This document shows, in pieces, positions 26,217 through 34,408 of a DNA stretch of 64,000 nucleotides (positions are counted from its first letter, which is position 1; each line of letters begins with the position of its first letter). Under the pieces are notes generated by a model. The model was not told the origin of the DNA and searched no databases. It was given only the letters and a program-made list of their open reading frames with translations. The translations under genes were made by a program, and so were the position numbers. The stretch spans positions 434,001 through 498,000 of the forward strand of contig NZ_JAAXCY010000002.1 of NCBI RefSeq assembly GCF_014230465.1. The letters run 5' to 3'. This DNA is from Pseudomonas cremoris (GTDB taxonomy: Bacteria > Pseudomonadota > Gammaproteobacteria > Pseudomonadales > Pseudomonadaceae).

Positions 26217-27959
26217 TTACCAACGAATAATGACCGCGCCATGCGCACCAGGTGCGCCACCGCCTCCTGCCCAGCGACCGCCACCTCCATATCCTGGGTT
26301 ACTCGGGCGTCTTGGATCGCTAGAAGCAAATCCACTTTCACCACCTGCTCCCGAGCCGCCGTAGAAAGACCCTGAGGGCACAGATAGGGCGGGGTTACCG
26401 CTACCGATAGACGTGTTCATATCTCCACCAGTACCAGTACCGCCGCTTGCAGTGCTGGCATCCACCCGCCCTCCGCCGCCTCCAGACGCAGAGCAAAATT
26501 CACCAAACGATGAGCCTCCGCCATTCAGGCCTGGGTATCCGTTGGCCACTGATCCGTTGCCGCCTGTCCCCACCGTGATGACAACCGAGTTAATCCCAGT
26601 TAGGTCGACAGCCTTTCTGGCAACGCCACCACCTCCACCGCCACCCGGCCCTGGAGAGCTTCCATAAAAAGCACCGCCGCCACCGCCTCCGGTGACTTCA
26701 ACCCAACATTTTTTTACCCCTGCTGGAACGTTCCAAGTGGATACACCTGCAGTGAGAAAAAGGGCCTGCCCATTCACGGGCATTTGGTCGAAGATCTTTT
26801 TGGCCAGCTTGGTTGTGGCCAGCACGTCGGAGCTGTCTGAGTCCCAGCTATCGCTTTTTGCATTCGGAAGTTTCCCCAGGCCCACGTCTTCTTTGGTGGT
26901 CTTTCGAGCCCGCATTTCCAGGTGATCACCGATGACGATCAGCTCATACAGGGCTCTTAGTGCCTTGGTGGTAGCAAGGATTTCGCTGTCCGATACGTTG
27001 GGGTCGTCGCTCTTTGCGTTGGGAATAGCAGACAACCCTACGTCTTCCTTGGTCGTGGCCCTGGCGCGCAGTTGCTTGTAGTCACCAATACGCAGTGCAA
27101 ATTGCTGGACCAGGGGGCCGTCGATCGCCTCGACCGATCGCCGATCCGTAATGCCGGCAGTGGCCAGGTCTGCGATAGCCACGCAGTAGTGCTTCACGCC
27201 GAGGGCGTCGGTGTAGTCCGCCTTGTTCGCCCCGAAAATCAACGTCCAACTGGCCACCACATCGCTCAGCTCCCGCTGCAGCACTACGTCCAGCCAGACT
27301 GTGGTGGGCAGTGACGGCGGCGCGATAGGCAACGCAGCCGATTGCACAAGGCGCATACCTTCGATGTAAGCAATGCCCGACTTGAGCTGATAGGCACTGC
27401 CGACCTTTATCACCTGCAGCGAGCTGCCGAAGAAACAGGCTCGCCCGTACACGTCGCGATTGCTAAGGCGCTCGCGCTCATCGATGCCGGCCAGGCGCAC
27501 GGTGAAGTCATGCTGCCAGGTGCTGGCATCGATGGTGATGCCGGTCAGCGCCAGGGCGCCGTCGAAGGCCACCAGGAAGTTTCGGGTCAGGTTGTTGCCG
27601 ATCTGCAGCGGCGGGATGTTGCGGCGCTTTTGCTGCACAGGCACATACGCCACCGCAAACAGCACACCCTCAGTAGTTTCCAAACCGATCCAATTGAAGT
27701 CCCAGTCGCCAACGTCGGAGCCGATCTGCGCGCTGTACACCACCTGATTGGGGTTCACGTAGCCCGCATGCTCGGCAGGGATCTCGTGCACATTGACGAT
27801 CTGACCCACTGGCGGTTTTGGCGCCGCCCGGTCCACCGGCGCATTGGGATTCAACCCGGGTACGTTGGCAAAAATGAATCGACTCACTTTGAGCCCCGCG
27901 TTTGCGGCTTGTTTCTGCGCGATCAGGTTTTCACCTGCAAGGGTAATACTGGCTCCCAT
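26217..27959 (-). CDS. Tail fibre with duplicated motif and polyglycine tip
   Basis: 580 residues. The N-terminal part (ITLAGENLIAQKQAANAGLK) is of the phage tail-collar/DUF3751 type that joins the baseplate. The middle holds two similar repeats of about 45 residues, each with TTKEDVGL-x-x-[IL]-PNAKSD and ending ATTK. The C-terminal 150 residues are extremely glycine rich with long runs of Gly and ordered T/V/I patches (NSVVITVGTGGNGSVANGY), ending GAPGAHGAVIIRW. This resembles polyglycine-sandwich receptor-binding tips such as the Salmonella phage S16 adhesin. It probably recognises the bacterial surface. Confidence 0.8.
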   Translation of the reverse strand: MGASITLAGENLIAQKQAANAGLKVSRFIFANVPGLNPNAPVDRAAPKPPVGQIVNVHEIPAEHAGYVNPNQVVYSAQIGSDVGDWDFNWIGLETTEGVLFAVAYVPVQQKRRNIPPLQIGNNLTRNFLVAFDGALALTGITIDASTWQHDFTVRLAGIDERERLSNRDVYGRACFFGSSLQVIKVGSAYQLKSGIAYIEGMRLVQSAALPIAPPSLPTTVWLDVVLQRELSDVVASWTLIFGANKADYTDALGVKHYCVAIADLATAGITDRRSVEAIDGPLVQQFALRIGDYKQLRARATTKEDVGLSAIPNAKSDDPNVSDSEILATTKALRALYELIVIGDHLEMRARKTTKEDVGLGKLPNAKSDSWDSDSSDVLATTKLAKKIFDQMPVNGQALFLTAGVSTWNVPAGVKKCWVEVTGGGGGGAFYGSSPGPGGGGGGGVARKAVDLTGINSVVITVGTGGNGSVANGYPGLNGGGSSFGEFCSASGGGGGRVDASTASGGTGTGGDMNTSIGSGNPALSVPSGSFYGGSGAGGESGFASSDPRRPSNPGYGGGGRWAGGGGAPGAHGAVIIRW

Positions 27960-27967
27960 GAGGGCTC

Positions 27968-28492
27968 CTAAAGGCGGGCGACCAGCGTTTGCTGATCGTC
28001 GTGGAAGTGAACAAGGCCGATCCGCACCGGAATAGGTGTGATGGTGGAAAAGTCATAGCGCCGGCACGTGCGGCCGTATTGCTGGATCAAAACCCGCAAC
28101 AGCTCGGGGTTTTGCGACAGCTGGGAATCGGAGAAACGCAGCAGCACCACGTCCCAATCCCGATCGGGCTGACGCTCCTCGATCTCGACGTAACCCACGC
28201 CCAGGCGCACCAGGATGCGCTTCATGCCAGCCGTACTTCCGGCGTCCACCGCGTTGATAAAGGCGTGCTTGACCCGAAGCCGATACAAGCTCTCAGGTTC
28301 CCCCTTGAAACGGGTGATATCGCGCTGCCAGGCCAGCAGGTCCAGCACGGCGATATGGCAGGTGTCCGCGTCCATCTGCAGCAGTGGCCAGCGCAACCAG
28401 CCCTCGACGCGCTCCCACCAGGACTGGGCCGCCGTTTTGAGCTTGGCCAGCTCGGTGCCATCAAGCCAGAACGGCAGATCGATCTTAATCAT
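27968..28492 (-). CDS. Phage tail protein I (gpI-like)
   Basis: 174 residues of the P2 gpI type, a baseplate wedge protein that joins the fibre. Visible features are LLQMDADTCHIAVLDLLAWQ with RDITRF, then LYRLRVKHAFINAVDAGSTA. It follows baseplate J by an 8-bp overlap and precedes the fibre gene by 8 bp, the usual J-I-H order. Confidence 0.82.
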   Translation of the reverse strand: MIKIDLPFWLDGTELAKLKTAAQSWWERVEGWLRWPLLQMDADTCHIAVLDLLAWQRDITRFKGEPESLYRLRVKHAFINAVDAGSTAGMKRILVRLGVGYVEIEERQPDRDWDVVLLRFSDSQLSQNPELLRVLIQQYGRTCRRYDFSTITPIPVRIGLVHFHDDQQTLVARL

Positions 28493-29660
28493 GCAGTTGC
28501 ACCTCCAGGCTCTGAATCCGTGGAATGTTCAGTTCGGCAATGATGTCGGCGGTGGCAAAGCGCAGTGACTCGATGCCGGGGAACTGCTGATGGAGTTCTT
28601 CGCCCAGGCGGCTAAATGAAAACCGCGATTGGGGATAGGTCAGCGTCGGTTGGTAGTCGGTGGCGGTGCTGTCGCGGAACGCCGCACGGATAAACAGCGT
28701 GGCGTTGTCCTTGAGCGTTTCACGCTGCTCGGCGGTCAGCGTAGAGCGCGGCCAGATCTCCAGCTGCAGCGCGTGCTGGGTTTCTGGCATGACCATTACC
28801 AACAGATCATCACCGTGGCCATGGTTGCCCTGGTCACGGATATGCGCGTTGATTTGCTCCAGGTACGTCGCCGCCGGCACGTCCGCTTCAAACAGCACAT
28901 AGGCATTGGCGCTGCCTGGCCCACGTGGCGCGCCGTGTTCGAAGTAAACGCCGTCTGGGCGTACGCCCGGGAAGGCCGAGATCATGGCGCGATATACCGC
29001 GTCGGTGTGCCATTGGTTGACCGCTGAAAACTGGTTGCGGGTGCGCAAACGCAGCTCGTCATTGGGCTCAGGATCCGCACCTGGTGTGGTCAACCAACCG
29101 TCGCTGTTCACCACCTGGGCAATGCCCGGTACCGGCACCGGCAAAATCGCGTAGTAACCCGGGGCCAGATTGAAGCCGGCGCCGGTGTCGACCGCCTCTA
29201 CAGGGATCTGCAATTGCATCAGCCCATCAGCGAAGATGCCCACCGCCGTGGTCACTACCTGGTAGATATGCCCGTTGATGGAAGCGGACTGCACCAGCGT
29301 GCCCGCTGGCACTTCCAGAGCGCCGCCGGCGGCCTCGCGGGTGAACAACAAAAAGCCCTTGGCCTTAGTCGCGCCCTTGCGTTCGACGTTTACCGCCCAG
29401 GCGAGCATGTCGAGCCAGGCGTCTACAGCAGTCTTGACGAAAAAGTTCGGCAGCACCGTGGCCACGAAAAAATCCAGGATCCACAGAACCGGCTTGGTGA
29501 CCAGGGCGCGAACCACGCGCCAGAACGGTGAATAGGCGCTGGTGTTGCTTAGCTTGCTGCCCTGGGCGGCTACCTCTTTTTCCCAAGCCTGCAGCAGCCC
29601 CGCCTCGGTGGTCGGGATGCCGGCGTCAGTCAGCGCCTGTTTAAAATCTACGTCACTCAC
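28485..29660 (-). CDS. Baseplate protein J
   Basis: 391 residues of the baseplate_J family, forming the wedge edge of contractile tails. Markers are NTSAYSPFWRVVRALVTKPV, FFVKTAVDAWLDMLAWAVNV, and DTGAGFNLAPGYYAILPVPV with PGVRPDGVYFEHGAPRGPG. It uses a GTG start (29660) whose GTGA overlaps the preceding stop, showing translational coupling. Confidence 0.9.
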   Translation of the reverse strand: MSDVDFKQALTDAGIPTTEAGLLQAWEKEVAAQGSKLSNTSAYSPFWRVVRALVTKPVLWILDFFVATVLPNFFVKTAVDAWLDMLAWAVNVERKGATKAKGFLLFTREAAGGALEVPAGTLVQSASINGHIYQVVTTAVGIFADGLMQLQIPVEAVDTGAGFNLAPGYYAILPVPVPGIAQVVNSDGWLTTPGADPEPNDELRLRTRNQFSAVNQWHTDAVYRAMISAFPGVRPDGVYFEHGAPRGPGSANAYVLFEADVPAATYLEQINAHIRDQGNHGHGDDLLVMVMPETQHALQLEIWPRSTLTAEQRETLKDNATLFIRAAFRDSTATDYQPTLTYPQSRFSFSRLGEELHQQFPGIESLRFATADIIAELNIPRIQSLEVQLHD

Positions 29661-29974
29661 AAAGCCACCTCGATGTTGCCAAATTTCAGGGTTGTCGCCG
29701 TGACCAGGTACTGGCCAGGCTGCAGCTGGGTGATCTGCGTCGTGCCCGGTACCAGGCGCTCGTCGGCCTCCACCAGCAGCTCCAACTGCTGGATGCAGTC
29801 GCGCTGCTTGAGGCGATCGCGCTCGGCCACCAGGGTGACCAGCAGGCCGCTGTCGCGGATCATGTGGGCGATGTCTTGGGCGATGCTGGCCCGGTCATCG
29901 ATCAGCAGCGGTTGGCGGGACGGATCCAGCACCAGGTCGTTGCCGGCAATCAGCAGATCGATGTACTCGCTCAT
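29657..29974 (-). CDS. DUF2590 baseplate protein (gpW/gp25-like)
   Basis: 105 residues. MSEYIDLLIAGNDLVLDPS with ASIAQDIAHMIRDSGLLVTL matches DUF2590, found in HP1/K139-type phages at the gpW/gp25 position. The protein likely stabilises the baseplate hub-wedge contact. Both ends overlap neighbours by 4 bp. Presence of DUF2590 is one reason to call the tail HP1-like. Confidence 0.75.
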   Translation of the reverse strand: MSEYIDLLIAGNDLVLDPSRQPLLIDDRASIAQDIAHMIRDSGLLVTLVAERDRLKQRDCIQQLELLVEADERLVPGTTQITQLQPGQYLVTATTLKFGNIEVAL

Positions 29975-31953
29975 CCGCCCACCGACATGGCCATCATGTT
30001 TTCCATCTCCAGGGGGCTCATGGGCTTGCTGGTGTGGATCTCGACTTTCTCCACCCGAGTACCTTGATTCTGGTTCTGAGTGTTCTGGATGCTGGTCAGC
30101 AAACCGCCAGGCGGCACCGCGTTAGGGCGCGCCGGCGATAGGTTCGGAATGGCCGCATTGATGCTTTTTTGGGCTTTTGAGGCGCGGTCGGCCTGCTCAG
30201 CTGCACCCATGGCCACGTCGACACCTGGTGCATCAGGCACCGCGCCGAATGTGGTCTCGATGTTGACGCCAGGGATCTTGTTCATCATCGCGATCAGGCC
30301 ATTGATCGCGCTGTAGAAGATCGAGGCGATGCTGTTCCAGGCGGCTTGCACCATGCCCGACCAGCCGCCCATGGAGTCGAACCAGGCCGACAAAGCGGTG
30401 AGCTGCTCGCTGACCCACTTGAACGCCTCGCTATTGAGTAGCGCGGCAGTCCATTCATCCCAATAGATAACCGCTGCTGCGACCGCTGCCACCAGCAGAG
30501 CGATGCCGGTGATGATCAGCCCCACGGGGTTGGCGGTCATGGCGATATTGACCAGCCAGATCGCGGCCTGCCAAAGCATCATCGCGCCGCGCACAATGCC
30601 CATCCAGGCGACCATAGCCACCAGGCTAACCACGAAAGCCGTGATCATGACTGCGTGCATCAGGAACATCGCAATGCTGCGAAAGCCGGTCCAGGTAAGG
30701 AGTTTCCAGACCGTGATCATGCCCAGCCAGACCATTTTCGACAGGCCCACGGTGAAGGTGAGCAACGACATAGCCGCGACGATGCCCAGTGTGGTCAAGC
30801 TGGCGATGCCGACAACCCGGGTGATGTTCGGGAACAATTGCGTCCAGCGGGTGAGCGTTGAAGCCACGCCCGCTAGCTTGTTCATCAGCGGCGTGAGGAT
30901 CGGCAGCAAGGCTTGCCCAAAAGCAATGCGCAACGCCTCGACGGCGGCGGCGAACTGCTGCCACGGGTCCACCATGGCCTGGGCCATCTGCTCGGCGTTC
31001 TCCAGGCCCCGGACCTTGCCCAACTGATCCATACCGTTTTTCAAACGGTCGGTGTCGCCCATCAGCGTGGTGATCAGGCGCGCCGCCTCGCCACCGAAGG
31101 CATCGCGAAGCTTCTTGCCGTTGGCCTCGATCGACAAATCCCCGAACTTGCCTTTGAGCTTGTCCAGGATGTCCATCATCGGCAGCAACTTGCCCTGTTG
31201 GTCGACAAACTTCATGCCCAATTTTTCGGAGGCGCCACTGATGTTCTCAAAAAACGACTTGTACAGGCCGCCGGCCTCGCCGCCGTCCATGGTGCTGCCC
31301 AGGGTGCCCAGGACTGCCATCTGCTCGGCCAGGTCGACGCCTGCTGTGCTGGCCAAGCCGCCGGCGGACTTGAACGCCTCGCCGATCTGCTCGCCGCTGG
31401 TGCGGAACAGCTTCACCGCCAGCGCCGTTTGGCCGGCTAGGGATTCAACCCACTGCCCCTTGCCCATGGCATCGGCCTGGCCCTTGAACAGGTTGTACAT
31501 CGTGCCGACGTAGGTGCCCATGGTGTCGGCATCGGACTTGGTGGCCTTCGCCAACAGATTGCTGGCATTGGTAAAAGTCGCCAGCTGGTTGCCCGTCAGG
31601 CCTTTGATTGCACCCTCAATGTGGTATGCCGAGGCGACAAAATCCCGAGCGTTTTCGCCGTAAGCCACCGAAAACTCCAGTGACTTGCGGTTCAGCGCGT
31701 CCAACGCATCCTCGGCCACGCCCAGCGATCGGACCTCGCCCAGGGCGCGATTCATTTCCAGGGCTGGCTGCAACGACTCAGTGATGGCCATGCCGGCGCC
31801 CACCATCCCAGCCAGGCCTAGGCCCATCTTGGTGATGTTTTTCTGCCCCTGTTCAGCCAGGTCAGAAAAGCCCATTTTGACCTTGCCCAGGGGCGCAGTG
31901 ACCTTGTCGGTCAGGCTCAAAATAAAGGCCAGTCGGGCGCTGCGGTCAGTCAT
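29971..31953 (-). CDS. Tail tape measure protein (TP901 family)
   Basis: 660 residues. The N-terminal 300 match the TP901 tape-measure core (GAIKGLTGNQLATFTNASNLL, TAGVDLAEQMAVLGTLGSTM, GGEAGGLYKSFFENISGA). Several hydrophobic segments at about 350-500 are typical of the part that enters the host membrane. Tail length scales with this protein, which suggests a tail near 100 nm by the usual 0.15 nm per residue. It begins 6 bp after the end of the frameshifted chaperone frame, the classic gpE-gpE'-gpT order. Confidence 0.88.
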   Translation of the reverse strand: MTDRSARLAFILSLTDKVTAPLGKVKMGFSDLAEQGQKNITKMGLGLAGMVGAGMAITESLQPALEMNRALGEVRSLGVAEDALDALNRKSLEFSVAYGENARDFVASAYHIEGAIKGLTGNQLATFTNASNLLAKATKSDADTMGTYVGTMYNLFKGQADAMGKGQWVESLAGQTALAVKLFRTSGEQIGEAFKSAGGLASTAGVDLAEQMAVLGTLGSTMDGGEAGGLYKSFFENISGASEKLGMKFVDQQGKLLPMMDILDKLKGKFGDLSIEANGKKLRDAFGGEAARLITTLMGDTDRLKNGMDQLGKVRGLENAEQMAQAMVDPWQQFAAAVEALRIAFGQALLPILTPLMNKLAGVASTLTRWTQLFPNITRVVGIASLTTLGIVAAMSLLTFTVGLSKMVWLGMITVWKLLTWTGFRSIAMFLMHAVMITAFVVSLVAMVAWMGIVRGAMMLWQAAIWLVNIAMTANPVGLIITGIALLVAAVAAAVIYWDEWTAALLNSEAFKWVSEQLTALSAWFDSMGGWSGMVQAAWNSIASIFYSAINGLIAMMNKIPGVNIETTFGAVPDAPGVDVAMGAAEQADRASKAQKSINAAIPNLSPARPNAVPPGGLLTSIQNTQNQNQGTRVEKVEIHTSKPMSPLEMENMMAMSVGG

Positions 31954-31959
31954 GCCGGG

Positions 31960-32411
31960 TTATCCGTTCAAGGCATGGGCGATACCGTTTGCTACGGCGA
32001 TCTCCATGCGTCTCCAGTATTCGTCGTCCAGCCACTTGGCTGATCCCATGTTTTCGATCGTGGGTTCAGCACCAGGCAACCAGCGCTGGGTCAGGGCGAA
32101 CAACTGCCCAAACCCGTCCTCAGTCAGGCGGTCAGCGTGGCCGAGGGCTTTTTTACGATGATTTCAACGTCCGGCGCGTACTCTTCCACCAGGGTGCCGG
32201 CCAGTTGCATGACCATGACTGGGTTGCCCAGCAACACCTTCAATTCGTCTTTTTGCGCCGGCAGGATGGTGTTGGCCAACAAGTTGTTGGCCGGGGCGAC
32301 CTTGTTGGTTTGGGTCAGGGCGTTGAAGTACTTGGTGATGTCCTGGGGCGTCAGGGTGAAGGTGAATTCCTTGTCGCCGACTTCCAGGGTGATATCGCGC
32401 TTATGGGTCAT
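31960..32411 (-). CDS. Tail assembly chaperone, -1 frameshift fusion (gpE-E' analogue)
   Basis: Predicted 150-residue product: 88 residues of the short form, slip at codons AAA-AAG (Lys87-Lys88), then 62 residues in the -1 frame starting ALGHADRLTEDGFGQ and ending ANGIAHALNG before TAA at 31960-31962. The -1 frame is open from the slip to just before the tape measure and looks protein-like (LFALTQRWLPGAEP, WLDDEYWRRMEI). P2 makes gpE+E' this way. The extension has no start codon or ribosome site of its own. Confidence 0.82.
32124..32411 (-). CDS. Tail assembly chaperone, short form
   Basis: 95 residues. THKRDITLEVGDKEFTFTLT with ITKYFNALTQTNKVAPANNL is of the phage_TAC type (gpE analogue). 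Two forms are normally made, and both coat the tape measure during tail assembly. The gene ends with a slippery site seven codons before its stop. It sits between the lysis genes and the tape measure. Confidence 0.8.
   Translation of the reverse strand: MTHKRDITLEVGDKEFTFTLTPQDITKYFNALTQTNKVAPANNLLANTILPAQKDELKVLLGNPVMVMQLAGTLVEEYAPDVEIIVKKPSATLTA
32148..32154 (-). promoter_or_regulatory. Programmed -1 ribosomal slippery site A-AAA-AAG
   Basis: Heptamer A AAA AAG in the zero frame of the chaperone gene, the strongest class of bacterial -1 slippery sequence (as in dnaX). It lies 22 nt before the zero-frame stop. Confidence 0.85.
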
Positions 32412-32450
32412 TGGTGTTGCTCCGTGGTTGATTTAAAAGTGGGGTAACGA

Positions 32451-32903
32451 TCAGCGCAGGCAAACTCGGCGCACGTGGTCCTGCAGGCCCAGGATCATTT
32501 GCTTGCTGAGGGCAAGCTGATCTCTGAGGGTGAAATAATCTTGTCGAGCGTCTTCTGTGAGTTCGGCGGATCCGCCATCAGCCAAGCCGCCGGCGCCGGT
32601 GATACCGGTCGTGGGGGCGCTGCAGGTGGCGTTGACGCGCAACCGCTTAAGGCCAGTGCGAACAGCGAGGCGCAGGCCGTCGTTTTCCATGCGTTCATCG
32701 TTCAATTCCTGGGTACGTTGAAGGTCGATAGCGTCGCGCTCGGCCAACATCTCGCCGCTGATGCGCGCCGCTTCGCGAAGGCCGGTCACCTCGAATACAG
32801 CGGCGTCACGCTCGATGCGTGCGGTATCACGCTGGCCCTGTAAGAGGTCAAAGCCGAGCCAGGCCACTAGGCCTACCACCAGGGGGAAAATGGCATCACG
32901 CAT
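32451..32903 (-). CDS. i-spanin (Rz-like)
   Basis: 150 residues with one N-terminal TM segment (MRDAIFPLVVGLVAWLGFDL) and a long periplasmic helix with coiled-coil character (REAARISGEMLAERDAIDLQ, TQELNDERMENDGL). This is the inner-membrane half of the spanin pair that fuses inner and outer membranes in the last step of lysis. Start ATG 32903 overlaps the endolysin stop (TGATG). Rz1 is nested inside in another frame. Confidence 0.82.
   Translation of the reverse strand: MRDAIFPLVVGLVAWLGFDLLQGQRDTARIERDAAVFEVTGLREAARISGEMLAERDAIDLQRTQELNDERMENDGLRLAVRTGLKRLRVNATCSAPTTGITGAGGLADGGSAELTEDARQDYFTLRDQLALSKQMILGLQDHVRRVCLR
32495..32698 (-). CDS. o-spanin lipoprotein Rz1, nested in Rz
   Basis: 67 residues entirely inside the Rz-like gene in a different frame. 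The signal peptide MNAWKTTACASLFALALSG is followed by a lipobox Cys (ALSGC). The mature part is proline rich (STPPAAPPRPVSPAPAAWL), the hallmark of Rz1 proteins that span from the outer membrane. Full nesting matches the lambda-type Rz/Rz1 layout. Confidence 0.85.
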   Translation of the reverse strand: MNAWKTTACASLFALALSGCASTPPAAPPRPVSPAPAAWLMADPPNSQKTLDKIISPSEISLPSASK

Positions 32904-33436
32904 CACAGACCCGCCTTGCACAGTTCGGCCTCTGCCAGCCGACGCCGGTGTAAGCCACGGACAAATTCCTTCTGCCCCGGAGCAGTGGTGACGTAGGCCC
33001 ACACAGGTGTTTTGCCATCCGCCGCCCAGGCCAGTGCGTTACAGCCGTCCTTGATTCGACCGGAGTTGATCAACCCGACGGCCCGACTGGCGCACGTGCT
33101 TGGCATGCCAACGTTGTGGCCATGACTACTCAGCGCGTCGAACGTGTTCTGGCCAACCTTCTGATTGGTGATGCAGTCGGCCAGCTGCAGTTGCCCTTTG
33201 CGGATCACCAGCTGTTCCACCTCGCTGCAGTGAGCGTCCGACCAGTAGTCACCGATAATCACCGGGTACGGGCTGGTGTAGCGGGTGATGCCTTTGCACA
33301 CGGTCGGCAGGCCCTGAGCCAATTTGTCGGCATAAACGGTGTTCTGGCCGTTGCCTTCCCAGGTGCCCAGGAACAGCACCAGGACTGAACTACAAAGCGT
33401 GAGTCCGCCGGCGGCGATCTTGCCGCGCAGGCTCAT
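32903..33436 (-). CDS. Endolysin, GH24 lysozyme with signal-anchor (SAR-type)
   Basis: 177 residues. A weakly hydrophobic Gly/Ala-rich N-terminal segment (about 6-24, IAAGGLTLCSSVLVLFLG) looks like a signal-arrest-release anchor. It is followed at once by the GH24 catalytic region TWEGNGQNTVYADKL with PTVCKGIT, supplying the Glu, Asp and Thr triad, although the spacing is one to three residues longer than in P21/T4 lysozymes. It cleaves peptidoglycan. Several cysteines could control activation by disulfide exchange. ATG 33436 overlaps the holin stop (ATGA). Confidence 0.82.
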   Translation of the reverse strand: MSLRGKIAAGGLTLCSSVLVLFLGTWEGNGQNTVYADKLAQGLPTVCKGITRYTSPYPVIIGDYWSDAHCSEVEQLVIRKGQLQLADCITNQKVGQNTFDALSSHGHNVGMPSTCASRAVGLINSGRIKDGCNALAWAADGKTPVWAYVTTAPGQKEFVRGLHRRRLAEAELCKAGL

Positions 33437-33738
33437 GGGAAAACCACCCGAAGCAAGGTTGGGCCGATCATCTGCAGCACGGCCCACAAGGTGCTGGCCA
33501 CAGCCAGCGCCCAGGTGATTTTGGTGCCAAGGCCGGACACAACGCTGGTCAGCTTCTGCTGGCCCTCGTTGAGTTCCGAGAGCTGGCCAGCAAGGTGTTC
33601 AAATTGCTGTTCCAACTTGGTGACGCGCGTCGGGACCGTTTCCATTTGGCCCACGCGGTGTTCGACCACGGCCATTTTTCGCTCTAGGCGCCCCAGGCGT
33701 GCGGAGTTCGCCAGGTCGGGTGTGGTTGCATCGGTCAT
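33433..33738 (-). CDS. Holin-like protein (XhlA type)
   Basis: 101 residues. A long helix with heptad character (LGRLERKMAVVEHRVGQMET, VTKLEQQFEHLAGQLSELNE) leads to one C-terminal TM segment (ITWALAVASTLWAVLQMIGP). This is the layout of XhlA/hemolysin-type holins. It probably times release of the endolysin. ATG 33738 has GGAG eight bases upstream and overlaps the preceding stop; an upstream GTG-type start would add 11 residues. Confidence 0.72.
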   Translation of the reverse strand: MTDATTPDLANSARLGRLERKMAVVEHRVGQMETVPTRVTKLEQQFEHLAGQLSELNEGQQKLTSVVSGLGTKITWALAVASTLWAVLQMIGPTLLRVVFP

Positions 33739-33947
33739 CGGCGGTAGCTCCGCTCGTGTAGGGTCTGGCAAGGCACGCAGCGGGTGATACCGCCCAGCGC
33801 CTGGCGCGCTGCAGGGATTTCGTTATCGCAGTCGATGCAGTCGGGCAGGCTTGGCCCTGAGGGGCGCGGACGAGCGAGCTGTGCCTGAATCGACCGCTCG
33901 CGCTCCAGCTCCTCGATCGCCTTGGCGTCGTCGAGCCAATCGCCCAT
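33735..33947 (-). CDS. TraR/DksA-type zinc-finger protein
   Basis: 70 residues. A short helix (DDAKAIEELERERSIQAQLA) leads to a C4 zinc finger CIDCDNEIPAARQALGGITR-CVPC, as in TraR/DksA. Phage and plasmid TraR bind the RNA polymerase secondary channel and mimic DksA plus ppGpp, which could shift host transcription late in infection. It lies between the tail tube and the holin, with 4-bp or shorter overlaps on both sides, so it is a late protein. Confidence 0.85.
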   Translation of the reverse strand: MGDWLDDAKAIEELERERSIQAQLARPRPSGPSLPDCIDCDNEIPAARQALGGITRCVPCQTLHERSYRR

Positions 33948-34396
33948 TAGCGCAGGCCCTCGATCTCAGATGAGTCCAGGTACGGCACACCGTTGATGCG
34001 AATAAAGTCCGGGCTAGTAACCTCAAAAGGCAGTTTGTGCTTGGTCTTCTCGCCGCCCTTGGGATCGATGCTGAGCAGGCTGGACACCTTCAACTTGCAG
34101 CCGAAAACCTCGATGCGCAGTTCTTCATCGCCGGCCTTGGCAAAGAAAACCACGTCGAACGCTTCCAGCTTGCGGAAGCTGCCAGCAGTGCGCGCAGCTT
34201 CGATAAGCAGGTTGAAATTGGACGAGTCCAATTCAAAGTCGCCAGCTGCTGCCACGTCGCCGTCGACGTAGCCGTCAGGCACGCCCCGGGTTTGTGCGGT
34301 TTTACCGTTGTCGGTGATATCCAGGGTGCAGCTTTCAACGTGTACCTGCATATCGCCCAGGTTCACGTCGAAGTTCTTGCCGCCAATACGTGACAT
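33947..34396 (-). CDS. Tail tube protein (DUF2597)
   Basis: 149 residues. MSRIGGKNFDVNLGDMQVHV with TLDITDNGKTAQTRGVPDGY and a closing HKLPFEVTSPDFIRINGVPY match the DUF2597 tube family of HP1-type phages. It polymerises inside the sheath. It directly follows the sheath gene, 12 bp apart. Confidence 0.8.
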   Translation of the reverse strand: MSRIGGKNFDVNLGDMQVHVESCTLDITDNGKTAQTRGVPDGYVDGDVAAAGDFELDSSNFNLLIEAARTAGSFRKLEAFDVVFFAKAGDEELRIEVFGCKLKVSSLLSIDPKGGEKTKHKLPFEVTSPDFIRINGVPYLDSSEIEGLR

Positions 34397-34408
34397 GGGG
34401 GCTTACTC

